Origin: Phallus indusiatus
Lineage: Eukaryota > Basidiomycota > Agaricomycetes > Phallales > Phallaceae
Direction of reading: 5' to 3'
Assembly (NCBI GenBank): GCA_027605045.1
Contig: JAQFWX010000084.1
Coordinates: 1 to 64,000, forward strand
Length of the DNA: 64,000 nucleotides
Program-made: the position numbers and the translations under genes
Shown: piece after piece, positions 22,052 to 32,411 of the stretch
How the letters are laid out: every line of letters begins with the position of its first letter
Position numbering within the stretch: position 1 is the first letter of the stretch
The notes under the pieces: model-generated
What the model was told of the DNA's origin: nothing
Databases searched by the model: none
The model's input: the letters and a program-made list of their open reading frames with translations, nothing else

Positions 22052-23282
22052 TCATACACGGAATAGGTGCATTTTGCAATCCCAGCTGCAACTTGCTAAT
22101 AAACCTTCGTCAAAGAGAGACCAAGAGCATCCAACGACAAACTCGGTATGTGCGTCGTGTATGCGCAAGATAGAGGGTGAGGGGGGGCTAACTGATGTCG
22201 ACCAACTGAAGCTAATTTAGAAGCGTTAAAGACGGAGGGAAAAAAGAATATCTTACACACGACATGTCATATCATAGCTCGCACTAGCTAACATATCGGG
22301 TCGATGTGGGCTCCACTGAATTTTCCTGATAGCATATTCATGGCCTCTCAGTTCCGTTTCGCAGATCCCTCCGACTTCTGCAGGACCGCCTATCTTTATC
22401 ATTCTACAATCCCATACCTTGATTATTTTGTCCACTCCGGCAGTGGCAATATTGAACGGACGGTACTTATTCCAGTCAAGCGTAAGGACTTCAGTAACGC
22501 TGGCTGGGGTAGTGAGCGCTGCTTGAGCAATTGGCTGAGGTGGACCTGGTGCTCCTGGAACAGGAGGAGCGGGAAAAGAAGGAGAGCGTAAGTCAAAGAT
22601 TTTCATCGTCCCGTCTAAAGAACAGGTCGCCAATATTGATGGTTGGTGGGGAGAAAATAATGCCTGGTAAACACAAGCAGAATGGGCTTGCAGCGTCTGA
22701 ACGGAATGCACTCGGAGAGGATTCCACTAGATTGATAAGGTGAAAAGCGCTGTATATCAGAGGTGGCAGATATGACATATAATAAAAACGCACTAATTTG
22801 ATTGTTCCGTCCCAAGAAGCAGAAATAAAGACGTCCTTGTCAATATTGGACCAATCGACCGAAAACACTTCACGGGTATGTTCGTGCCAGGCTCTAATGG
22901 GTAGATCCTAGTTCTTACGCGCCCGATGGTTTGTATTTAGCTTTGATGCACATATGATCGGCGGACTCACGTTCAGTAAGATGTCCCACAGTTTTATAGA
23001 GCCATCTCCTGAAGCCGTCACAATTTGATTTTCGTGTGCTTCAGACCATGCAATATCATACAAGCCGTCTTGAGTACTGTAGAATTTGTCTAATTGCACC
23101 GTCGGCCCAAGTGATGCAATGTGGAGACGTCCATTCCCGACAAGACCGTAATTCGCCGCAGATGCCAGCGCCAGACGATTATTGTGAAATGGAGACCAAG
23201 CAACAGCATAATGAGAGAAGCCTGGAGTGTCCACTAGTGAGCTTGGCGTCGTCGTCAGCGGCGGCGGCACCATTGTATGCAT
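22052..23282 (-). CDS. PEX7: Peroxin 7, PTS2 receptor (WD40)
   Basis: WD40 beta-propeller receptor that binds PTS2-containing enzymes in the cytosol and delivers them to peroxisomes. Exons: 23282-22971, 22907-22794, 22726-22257, 22205-22052; introns of 63, 67 and 51 nt, all GT-AG, giving a 349-residue protein, usual for PEX7. Diagnostic segments: TPGFSHYAVAWSPFHNNRLA near the N terminus, WSEAHENQIVTASGDGSIKL, REVFSVDWSNIDKDVFISAS, SYDMTCRVW and the terminal HTEFVVGCSWSLFDEGLLAS. An in-frame Met three codons downstream (MVPPPL) is an alternative start. Confidence 0.95.
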
Positions 23283-24601
23283 TCAGTTTGCATTCAGTGG
23301 CATTCAGTGACTAGTGACTAGAGTGACTGTCACATGTCACCGTGCGCCCATCTTCTTCAGCACGTACACTTTGACGACGTGTCAATGAATTTCGGTGTAT
23401 ATGAAGCTCAAGAAGGAAATTGCGTATTTTACGTCGACAATTGCATCGCATCAAGCTTTTTCGTCAAGATTCAAGCCAGAAAGGTATTCAACCGCGTCAA
23501 GCCTGTGCTCACAACAGAAATCAAATTCTCAAAGCCAAAGACTTCCCGGTCCTGCAGGGTCGAAGTTAAACGCAAACCTTATCATGAAGTATAACAAGTA
23601 CAACAAGTCTTTCTCAACACATCTGTCAATTTTCAATGAGTTCTTTGTGCCAACGTCAATTTTTTGGCCTTACCCCATCAAGATGAATTCCTTTGATTTT
23701 TGTCAAGATCTGAAAGAGCCCCGAAACAAGAAGTCGATCCCCAGCTGCTCCTCAGTGTTTAGTGATACCGTGCCAAACCACAATACCTAATATCTTGTCC
23801 GGCTGAACATCATCTTTTCAAGATTTTGCACGGCATACAAACATATGCTCCCCTGGCTCCAATTCAAGGCACCCCCGTGAAAAAGATAACAACTCACGAC
23901 TCGGCATTGTCAAGCTCCTTCAAACTCAATAGTAAGCTGTTTCATAAGCTCATCATGAGGTAAAATTTTATTTCACGTTTGATGTTTGTCTTCGTATCGA
24001 TGCCGCTGCATTATTATTATTCCACGAATCAATCAAGATCTTGTCCGTCCCGTCTGCTTGTCTACATATCCTCGCCGGAGCAACTCGCAACCGCAAGATT
24101 TGGGGCGCTGGGTATGATTAATGCCGTTCATTAAGAAGAAGAAAAATAAAAGACACGAGTCGATTCTGGCCGAGTAAGTACATATATATGATCCGTTCCC
24201 AAAATTTCACCCGTAAGTGTGGAGAAGAAATTTGACGATGAACAAGATTCCCAATCATAGATCCGATTTGTTCGACGCATGCCTGAAGCGTCCTGCTTTG
24301 CCGCATAAGAAGACCAAATCAAGATCCCCTTGACTTACTATAAGCCAAGTCTATCCCCGCAAATATTTTTTTTTCCCTTTTCTTTTTGCTTTAGGCGGAA
24401 GCAAAAATAATTTCAAAACAATTTTTTTTATTCAACGATTGTGCTGGACCTACAAAAGTATAGGCACGCAGCTTGCGGAAAAATTTTCTCTCCACATAAA
24501 CAGTGAGTCTACAGAGGTCTACCGTCAATTTGCATTTTCATCTTCTCCCCCACACCGACACAACTCTCTCGTCGTCCCTTCTCCACAAAACTAACCGGGT
24601 A
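23283..24601. promoter_or_regulatory. Divergent promoter with GCATTCAGT repeats
   Basis: About 1.3 kb between PEX7 (start 23282) and the zinc-cluster gene (start 24602). Directly upstream of the PEX7 start codon are three direct copies of GCATTCAGT (23279-23309), followed by TGACTAGTGACTAGAGTGAC and CACATGTCAC. The rest is AT-rich, with a reading frame at 23395-23790 that I do not believe. Confidence 0.35.
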
Positions 24602-25449
24602 ATGAAGTTAGAAAACCTTCTCAACCCTGTAACTCGCACGGGCCGATCACCAAACTCTTCTGACTCCGCCCTTCCTACAAACATCGCTACTCACCCAGAC
24701 TTGTATTATTGCAGGGTTCCCAAAGCCTGTACCCATTGCAGACGAGAGAAATCACGATGCGACCTACGCCGACCGTGCCACAACTGCGTGAAAAGAAACA
24801 GGTCCAAGGAGTGCGTCGACGGCTGCTACCCTTGCAGACAAATGAAAAAGATGTACGTCGCCGTTTCTTTCTTTACGACACTTTCGACTTACTGTCGTCC
24901 AGATGTACCAATTCTTGGCCTTGTCCATCTTGCATGGAATCCGATGTGGAATGTGTCTTCACGCCTCCCCCAGTCAAGAGACAAACTCGCAGAAAGGCAG
25001 GAAGGTCTAAAAATCCTCGGTGTAATAAGGCTCGGTGCGAGACTGGGTAAGTTTGTCTATGTTAAGTATCATCTTGACTTGTCGTAATTACACCGATTCA
25101 TATCAGCCGACCTTGCGCTCACTGCAAACGAAAAAGCAACGAGCGTCCAAAACTTGACGTCGAGCAAGGCGATAATCCCCCGTTAAACTGCTTGCCTTAC
25201 GCTGTGAGCCAGAGCCATGAAGATTACGATGATACTCTAGCTCAGCATAAAGAGGAGAATCATAATACGTCGGTTTCACCAGTAACACCTATCGCTTCAG
25301 TTGGGATAGTGTTGCCCTCCCTCGTGACTTCTCCAATATTCAAAAATCGTTATCGTCCGTACACGCCCCTTTACACAAGAGACTCTTCGGAGTCACCTAC
25401 CCTCGCTGTAACCACCAGCAGCATGCGGTCCACGCACAGACTTTTCTAG
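24602..25449 (+). CDS. Tandem Zn2Cys6 zinc-cluster protein
   Basis: Protein of about 245 residues with two back-to-back fungal Zn2Cys6 clusters, presumably a nuclear DNA-binding regulator. Exons: 24602-24852, 24903-25046, 25107-25449. Cluster 1 has C-x2-C-x6-C-x5-C-x2-C-x8-C (starts ACTHCRREKSRC). Cluster 2 has C-x2-C-x6-C-x5-C-x2-C-x6-C (starts CYPCRQMKKIC) and is complete only after splicing intron 1. A third, degenerate set follows (RCNKARCETGRPCAHC), split by intron 2. The tail is Ser/Thr/Pro-rich without the usual fungal transcription-factor regulatory domain. Most Zn2Cys6 regulators have one cluster. Start choice: MKLENLL at 24602; an in-frame Met at 24503 is possible. Confidence 0.75.
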
Positions 25450-26332
25450 CAGCTTTGCTACTTTCACTTTCGCAGCAAATTATTCTGAGTATAAGAAAGT
25501 AAATCATGTACACACGCTCTGAATGATGTATGTATGTATATTAACTCATACTTGTTTTTGGTACCGCCGTAGTCATTGAACTAGTCAAACATCTCGTTTC
25601 ATCATTTCATGCATCCACCGTCCCCAATACTACAAGATTTTACTCCGCCGGTCGCCTAAAATAGGGGCCCTTGCTAAACGTTCAAAATAAGCTCGAGCTT
25701 TAGGAAACCAATCATTATGGCTCCAAGTCTAAGGCACTATCCGAGCCTAGACTTCGTGGTTGCTGCATACATAATCCATACCATGTAACATGTTGCGCCA
25801 GAGTTCCCAGCGAGCAAGATGCCATCAGAAGTTCAGTCCTTATCAAAATGAAAAAAAAAGGAAAAAAAAGACAATTTTTTTTACTAAGAACTGTCAGATA
25901 TTGAGAAACTTTTCTCCATTAAGAAATTTGAACTAGAAAGAAGCTCCAAGGCACGGGTGACATGACCTTCTGGCGCTCAGCAGGTTTTAGCCTGTTTCTT
26001 TTTTATGGAATGATATATTATTATATCCGTTCTATGAACGCTCATACAGAAATGCACATATGTTATGACATCCCACGCCTCTGAGAAGACCTTACCACAT
26101 GTATTATTTTATATGTCAAAAGGGAATTTCTTTATATGGTTTCACGTTGGGTTATCCATAAAACGGAGACTCTTTACATGCCTAATTAACGACGATCTTT
26201 TACAGGATGCAGCTCGATGTTTTATCACGTATCTATGCGTGTATTATGTAAACTATAACCATCCGTGATACATACCGGGCCCCGGCACATGTTCAAGTTC
26301 ATCCATCAGGTTCGGTCTTTTTATACAATCGA
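25450..26332. other. Convergent intergenic region
   Basis: About 880 bp between two convergent stop codons (25449 plus, 26333 minus). AT-rich, with A/T homopolymers near 25850-25880. No domain-bearing frame, RNA gene or transposon end seen. Confidence 0.5.
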
Positions 26333-28549
26333 TCAGGAATTCGAGAGACTCGCGTGCCGATGTTGGTATGTCGTCTGTAATCTCTGGGAAGCAAAGATGA
26401 CGATAACCGAGATTTGGCAATGGTGCGACGTTTGAGAAGTCGCGACAGTAAGCTTAACGGGAATCCCTAATAGTAAGCCGTGAAGTAGTCTTGAGCTAAT
26501 ACCGTAGGAAAGTCTCACAATTGCACAGCGGTATAATATACATAACATGGGCGCAACGTGGGCGAGCCGTTTGAACATAAGCGTAATACCATAGAAATCC
26601 TGGAAGTAATTGTCAGGAATGTTCGACGTAAGCCGTGTCATGCATATTTTCATTTTACATATGAGAGACCATCTTCCACGAAAAATCTGAAGCAACGTTT
26701 GAGAATGTTAATTACTGTCGCCGTCGATTGCTGAGACAAAAACAGATTTCGAGCCGTTTCGTTGAGTCGTTCAAGTCCTATTTGTGCTTTATCCGCCGAG
26801 CTAGCTATGTGCTCTGTCATATTGTGTAACATCGTAAGGCTTTCAAACTGAAGAGCCTGTGGGATGATTTCCCGTTACACACGTGAGCTCGGAACAAGTT
26901 TTTTATTACCTTTATAGAAGTGAGATCTTTCAAGCTTTGGTGCGATTGTGTAGTAATTTCATTAATTACCGCGCCTACGAAACCGATTTTCTGGCGGAAG
27001 AAGCAAAATAAGTAATCACAACGTGATGATGCACCTACTTCTACAAGACCAGTTAATTCGGCGCCAAAAGTTTCGGATCTCATTGTTAGCAAGTTCTAAA
27101 CAAACGTTATCCCTGTTCTCAAGCGATATACTATCAGACTCTGGTTAGTGCAAATACTTGCCAGCGAATTGTACATTTTCATTGCAATTTCTGAAAGATT
27201 TCTTTCTGCCAATTGAATGGTAGGAGATATAATAGCAGTGATGATTTCTGAAAGTTGAGTTGAAGCATGCTGACCGGATTTAAGACTTACTTCACCGGGA
27301 AGTTGGAAGACAGGAAACACTCACATGCTCTAATTGTTCAAATATATTGGTTTGAAACTGAACGAGTCGACAGATATATGCGCGAGAAACTGAATGGGAA
27401 TTTACCTCCACCAGCTGGGTCATTAGTCGATTTTGATGTTGTGATTGAATGTCAGCAAGCGCGTTCTGAAAGCTTTCTTCGGTCTACCATAGATTATAAG
27501 GAAATCTAGAAAGAAGGGAACAGCATACGACTCACTTGACACATGAGGGTTCTAACCATTTCAATCGTTCTTAATAGTTCGGCGGTAGAAGATCCAATTT
27601 GTGCAGGAATATCAGTAGTGTCCTAATGAAAAGGTATATCAACTTTCGCGCATCACAAAGCATGACATAACTAGCCAGAATTAGGATAGAAAAATCTTGA
27701 AGCAAATCCATCATCTTATTTTCATGTGTCTGAAGAAGTTTGAGGAGGGTTATTTTTTCCACAGTCGCGTTCCGGTAAAGAGATTTGGCTGTATCTGAAT
27801 CATAGGGTTACAAAGACATAAAATTTAAGTCTTCAAAAGTGTATACCGATATTATACCATTGCCTGTAGGCAGAGCACAGCAGAGCTAACGTGGGGACGA
27901 AATTCAAACCAATAACATACGCGCTTCAAGCAACAATCGCTCACGAATATCCCTCAGATAACCAGAATAGCTTGACCAGTATTGAGAACTTCTGGAAAGA
28001 GCACTAAGCACCGCTGTGCTGTGAGTGAATGCAGACTAAATCCGAAAGATCGACTTAGTACTAGCCTGACACAAACCGATACATCGTGGCTAGCGTCCAT
28101 GGTCTGCAAGCATTCCAACGGAGGTGGATTATTTTGCGCAGTAGCCAGTTCACACATGGTCAGAGATATAGCTGCTGCGATGTTCAAAAGGATACAACGC
28201 GTCAACGGCTCGCTTCTGGTCTGAACCCAATTTATGCACCTTTGACCCGCTCTTCCGTATTTGCGACAAGGGCGTCATCGCAACGCGTCCGGATTGACTG
28301 AATAGCTCTATGAAAGCAGTCTGAGTTTAAGCCATCATAGTAGAGTGGCGAATTATTGAAATCATTTGAAGAAGATTGGGTCGGGGCTAAAGCGTGCATG
28401 TTATAGTCTGGATGGCCAGGGTCGACTACATTTCTATCGGGTGAGAATGCCATCCTAAGCGAGTTTCTTGATTTCCAGAAGGCTAAGCTACATCGAGCAT
28501 TCAGAGAAAATACGAGAAATAAGAAGATAGCGACAAAGGCGCAAGACAT
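26333..28549 (-). CDS. KAR5: KAR5/Tht1-like nuclear fusion protein
   Basis: Likely Kar5/Tht1 (GEX1/Brambleberry) family protein of the ER and nuclear envelope, needed for nuclear fusion in karyogamy. The N terminus is a signal peptide (MSCAFVAIFLFLVFSLNARC). Next comes the Cys-rich domain: CFHRAIQSIRTRCDDAL, then AAISLTMCELATAQNNPPPL, then SRSSQYWSSYSGYLRDIRER, the pattern of this family. The long middle part is a series of short exons coding helical coiled-coil segments (TEESFQNALADIQSQHQNRL, EIITAIISPTIQLAERNLSE). The C terminus is hydrophobic, presumably membrane segments. At least ten introns; exon 1 is 28549-28240, intron 1 28239-28175. One intron (27161-27096) is GC-AG (CTG|GCAAGT). Exon borders in the last 400 bp are uncertain. 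Confidence 0.75.
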
Positions 28550-28668
28550 GGGAAAAGGATCGGCGAAGCGAGAGGGAAAGTGAAGAAGAGCAGCGTGGGA
28601 TCTGCTGAGTCATGCTCCCCCGTTCCAATAGATGATGTAATGTCCTCCGACATCGACGTCGATACGAC
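28550..28668. promoter_or_regulatory. 119-bp bidirectional promoter
   Basis: Only 119 bp separate the divergent start codons of the KAR5-like gene (28549, minus) and NAXD (28669, plus). Both 5' UTRs and promoters must fit in or overlap here, so the two genes probably share control elements. No clear TATA box is visible. Confidence 0.5.
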
Positions 28669-30000
28669 ATGCCAATACCTCGAGAAGTATTAGGCAAAAT
28701 CAAGCAGTTCATTCCTCCCCTTAATGGGAAGTTGCACAAAGGACAGTCAGGTAATATATCCCCAATTTCTTGTGTAGACCCTGCTCACTATACTACCCAT
28801 GCCCGTAGGAAGGGTGGGCGTCGTCGGCGGTGCACAAGAGTCAGGCCATCTTGTCGGGCTAAATTTGCTGCTACAAACTAAAATTTCATATTTGTTAATA
28901 GCTACTCTGGAGCACCGTTTTTTGCTGCGATATCCAGTCTACGAATGGTATACTTTTAAACGTACACTCAAAGGGCAAAGAGATGACTGACTTGCTATGA
29001 ACTACCAGGGCTCAGATCTCTCGCATGTAATATGCTCTCCAACAGCGGCCGGCTCCATAAAGTCATACTCACCGGATATAATTGTTCACCCCATTCTCAG
29101 AGAAGACAAGTTAGTACGATCTTGGTTCATATAATTCCTTTTGACCGCCCAACCCGACCGTAGACCAACCAGCACGGTCAAGGAAGAGTTGACGGCTTTA
29201 TTGAATCGTCTCCATGTGCTTGTCGTTGGTCCTGGACTGGGTCGAGAAAATTACATGCAAGAGTATGCCCGTCTGGCCATTGATTTGGCTAAAAGCCAAG
29301 GGATGTACCTCGTTTTGGATGCGGATGCTCTTTGGATGGTGCAGAAAGATCCAGGTGTTATTCAAGGATACGCAAAGGCCGTCTTGACTCCAAATGTGTC
29401 AGAATTCAAAAGGTTGGCGGACAGTTTAGTAAGACTTCTATAACGCCTTTCCCTTTACCGTCATTACAACCATTTACACGGTAAATTAGGGAATCTCTCC
29501 GGATGTCCCAGCAGAGTCCATTGCGCCACTCATATCTAAAAAGCTTGATGGCGTAACAATTTTACAAAAGGGCCAGCACGACCTCATAACTGTCTATATT
29601 ACTGAAGCACAAAACGAAAAGACCATTATTGTCGATAACGAAGGTGGTTTGAAGCGCTGCGGCGGCCAAGGGGATATTTTATCTGGCCTTACCGGAACAA
29701 TGCTCGCCTGGGGGAAGAATTATGAACAAGGTGTATACGGGTACGCTTAAGCTTGCAATCGTTAATAAAATTACATCCTTAACCAAAGCCTTCTCCCCCC
29801 CTTTTTCAAGAGACATAAAAATACCTTCAAATCTCATTCCGCTTCTTGCTTCCGTTGGTGCTTCCTTGGTGACTCGCACCACCTCGAAACGAGGGTTTAA
29901 ACGTTACGGTCGTGCTTTGGTAACAGAAGACTTATTATCCGAAATAGGTGGCGCTTTCGCTGAAGTGTTTGATCACAACGACGATGACCATGCGGTATAA
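28669..30000 (+). CDS. NAXD: ATP-dependent NAD(P)H-hydrate dehydratase
   Basis: Metabolite-repair enzyme (YjeF C-terminal/CARKD family, ribokinase fold) that restores NAD(P)H from its hydrate using ATP or ADP. Early exons: 28669-28750, 28809-28839, 28902-28947. The spliced sequence gives [20 protein letters not shown], then [11 protein letters not shown], then [12 protein letters not shown] and [13 protein letters not shown]. The catalytic segment is [19 protein letters not shown]. The C terminus contains [17 protein letters not shown] and stops at 30000. Several introns follow, including one ending TTACACGGTAAATTAG before GISPDVP and one after the GKNYEQ segment. Short first exons are typical of this region. 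Divergent from KAR5 and convergent with ALG5 (104 bp between stop codons). Confidence 0.9.
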
Positions 30001-30103
30001 TGCTTCTAGCGGATTGAATGTGGTTTTGTATAATTAGACAAGACATTATTCCAATGTTATTGTAAATTACCGCATGGTTTTCGTCCCGACCCGCAGCTTT
30101 CAT

Positions 30104-31375
30104 TTACTCTACTTTTACCTTCCCTTCGTTCACCGTCCACCTACCAAAGGCGAAGTTTAACCGAAGGATAACCAAATCTTTGAACATGCCAAACGAATCG
30201 GAAACAATGGACAGCTTGCTGCCAGCCACCTCGTGCCATGCTATAGGTACTTCAGCAACAGGTATATCCAACAGTTGGGCTCTGATGAGTAATTCGACAT
30301 CAAAGACCCATGAAGCAAGATGCAAAGGGGGGAATAAATGTTGTGCAGATTTTCGGGTAAACAGCTGGATAATATGTGAACACACTCTAAGCACACTCCA
30401 AGTAGATAAAGGTAACAGATGTCGATTCGTACCTTAAAACCACATTGAGTATCACGAATATGACGAACACCTAATGTACGTAAGACCATGTGAAAACCAT
30501 GCATAAGGAAATTGCGCAGTGCAGAGCGCTGAAATGCATTATATCAATATTTTTAGGATTAACGGAGAAGTGGCCACAGTGAAAGTTTGCAAACCTTTAC
30601 TACTGCCTCGGTCGTAACCAAATGAGCTCGACTTCCGACAGCGATACCGTGGCCGTCTTTCTCTATTTTGTCCATTTCTTTCCACAGTAACTCTAGATCC
30701 GAGAATTGACTAGCACCGTCGGCGTCTACCATAAGCAACCGTTTGCCACGTCCGTGCAAAAAGCCATGCCTGACAGCGCCACCTTTCCCGACGTTTTTAT
30801 CAAGTTTTACTACACGAATATCATATGCCTTTTGCTTTTTGGATATGTCAAGCGCAACTTCAATTGTTTGGTCCCGAGAGCCATCGTCTACCACGAGAAT
30901 TTCGCAGGTTCGACCTTGTTTTGTGGCTAGGTGCTTTATGGTCGAATCGAGCATCAAGGGGAGGCGTTGACTTTCATTGAAGGCGGGTATAATTATTGAG
31001 AGATCAATTGTAGGAGGGTCCTCCAATGATGATAAAGGCAGAGGCTTTGGTGACTTGGAGGACAGGTATCGCCGTTCTGTCGGTGTCGAAATTAACCTTT
31101 TAGGAGAGATTATTACAAGAACACGATAAATCTAAAAGAGAAAATTCAGTAACAAAGATCACTCAGGTTAAAAGTAAGACAAAAGTCAGATCGATAATTA
31201 TAACCCAATATCTCTCGTCATGGTTGTAACGCACAAAGAGGCGACAAACGTCTCGTGAGCTTACAACTCGAAGAACAAGGATGATGAAGGAGTCATCCTA
31301 TAAGACACATTTGATAGCAATGGGACTTACAATAAATAAAGATATAACCAAAGTACCCAGGATATATGTTAACAT
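30104..31375 (-). CDS. ALG5: Dolichyl-phosphate beta-glucosyltransferase
   Basis: GT2-family ER membrane enzyme making dolichyl-phosphate-glucose, the donor for glucosylating the N-glycan precursor. The start at 31375 begins a hydrophobic anchor spread over exons 31375-31331, 31297-31265 and 31131 onward ([15 protein letters not shown], then [11 protein letters not shown], then [12 protein letters not shown]). Catalytic domain: [44 protein letters not shown], and the metal-binding [12 protein letters not shown]. Further on are RDTQCGFK and [12 protein letters not shown], then a stop at 30104. Length about 340 aa, normal for ALG5. An intron lies between TEAVVK and RSALRNF, and another after CGFK. 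Confidence 0.92.
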
Positions 31376-31890
31376 AAGCTCGATGCGTTTTGGTGATACG
31401 TGGTCTTCGAACTGATGAAAAACGATGACTAAGCTCAAAAGCGCCAGCGGGCTGAATGAGTGGAACCGCTGGACTACGACTTTGGAGTTGATATCAGTTA
31501 CGAGAAGCAGAACATATTGGCTTTGCAGGAGCTTGATGACATCCTGGTCGTTGAAAGTAATGCGAGTCGAAGCGAACTGGTCTGAAGCGTGAGGAGAAAA
31601 TTGTGACAGGCCTGGGCGATTTGCAATTAAAAAACCGAGTTTCTTCTGGCAAAGTATTTAGGTGCTTGTTTGACTGGATATCGGTGCCTAGGACTCACGA
31701 ATAACGCCAAAGGACGAAGTGATTTGGGTGAGTTTATAATAAGCATTTTATTGCCGTGACTCCCGCACTTCATTGATACTTTCTTTGTCCGAGGAGCATA
31801 ACTGTCTATAGAATTTTTGAGCTTGACATTGAAATATATGATCGAAAAGAGTGGCCAAAGGGGCGATACAAGATTATCGAGAGGAAAAAA

Positions 31891-31976
31891 TGACGACCGC
31901 AGGACTCGAACCTGCAATCTTCTGATTACGCTGCTGACAATCGAAGTCAGACGCGTTGCCATTACGCCAGGCCGCC
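31891..31976 (-). tRNA. tRNA-Arg (anticodon UCG) with intron
   Basis: Read on the minus strand, the acceptor arms GGCGGCC and GGTCGTC pair over seven base pairs with two G-U, and the discriminator is A. The D region matches the A box (TGGCGTAATGG). The anticodon stem TCTGA/TCAGA encloses CTTCGA plus an intron of about 14 nt; the anticodon is TCG at 34-36. The T arm is GCAGG-TTCGAGT-CCTGC, a perfect B box. The minus-strand downstream flank (just below 31891) has a T-rich run (TTTTTTCC), usable as a Pol III terminator. Confidence 0.93.
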
Positions 31977-32411
31977 ATTATCAGTTAGGCCAAATTTGAG
32001 ATGTATAGCGTTACGCATAAAGCATAGACAAATCCTGAACTAAAAACAAGGAGCTTTACAGTAAAGAACAATGGAATCATGTTTCTCATTGATTTGACTA
32101 TATGTAAATTGTGCTCGGCAGACTGACATTGTATGTACAGACACATGCGTGAACCTCATTCTCGCTTGCTTCTATGACTTGTCATGATTCACAATAGCTT
32201 CTCTTAGTCTATGTACGTTATTGAGAATTGCCCGTGTCAAGATACGATAGTAGACGATAGCCTAGCATTAAATAAATATCAAATATAAACGTTTAAACGT
32301 TTAAACCTCCGAGAGTCATGATGCACGTTTCTGTCGCACAAAAAAAATCGGCAATTAGTAAGCGCCGTCGGTTTGCTGTCCGAGGTGTTTTGTCCGCTCA
32401 TCGACACAACC
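31977..32411. other. Upstream region of tRNA and MTHFR
   Basis: About 435 bp with no gene. It holds a perfect inverted repeat AAACGTTTAAACGTTTAAAC at about 32287-32307, within 110-125 bp of the MTHFR start codon. The 515 bp on the other side of the tRNA (31376-31890) also contains no convincing gene. Confidence 0.4.

Noticed and set aside
23395..23790. 131-codon frame upstream of the zinc-cluster gene.
   Set aside because: No recognisable domain and lies in the promoter interval; could be real but nothing supports it.
31627..31999. Open frames of 60 and 111 codons over the tRNA.
   Set aside because: They translate the tRNA-Arg gene and its flank.
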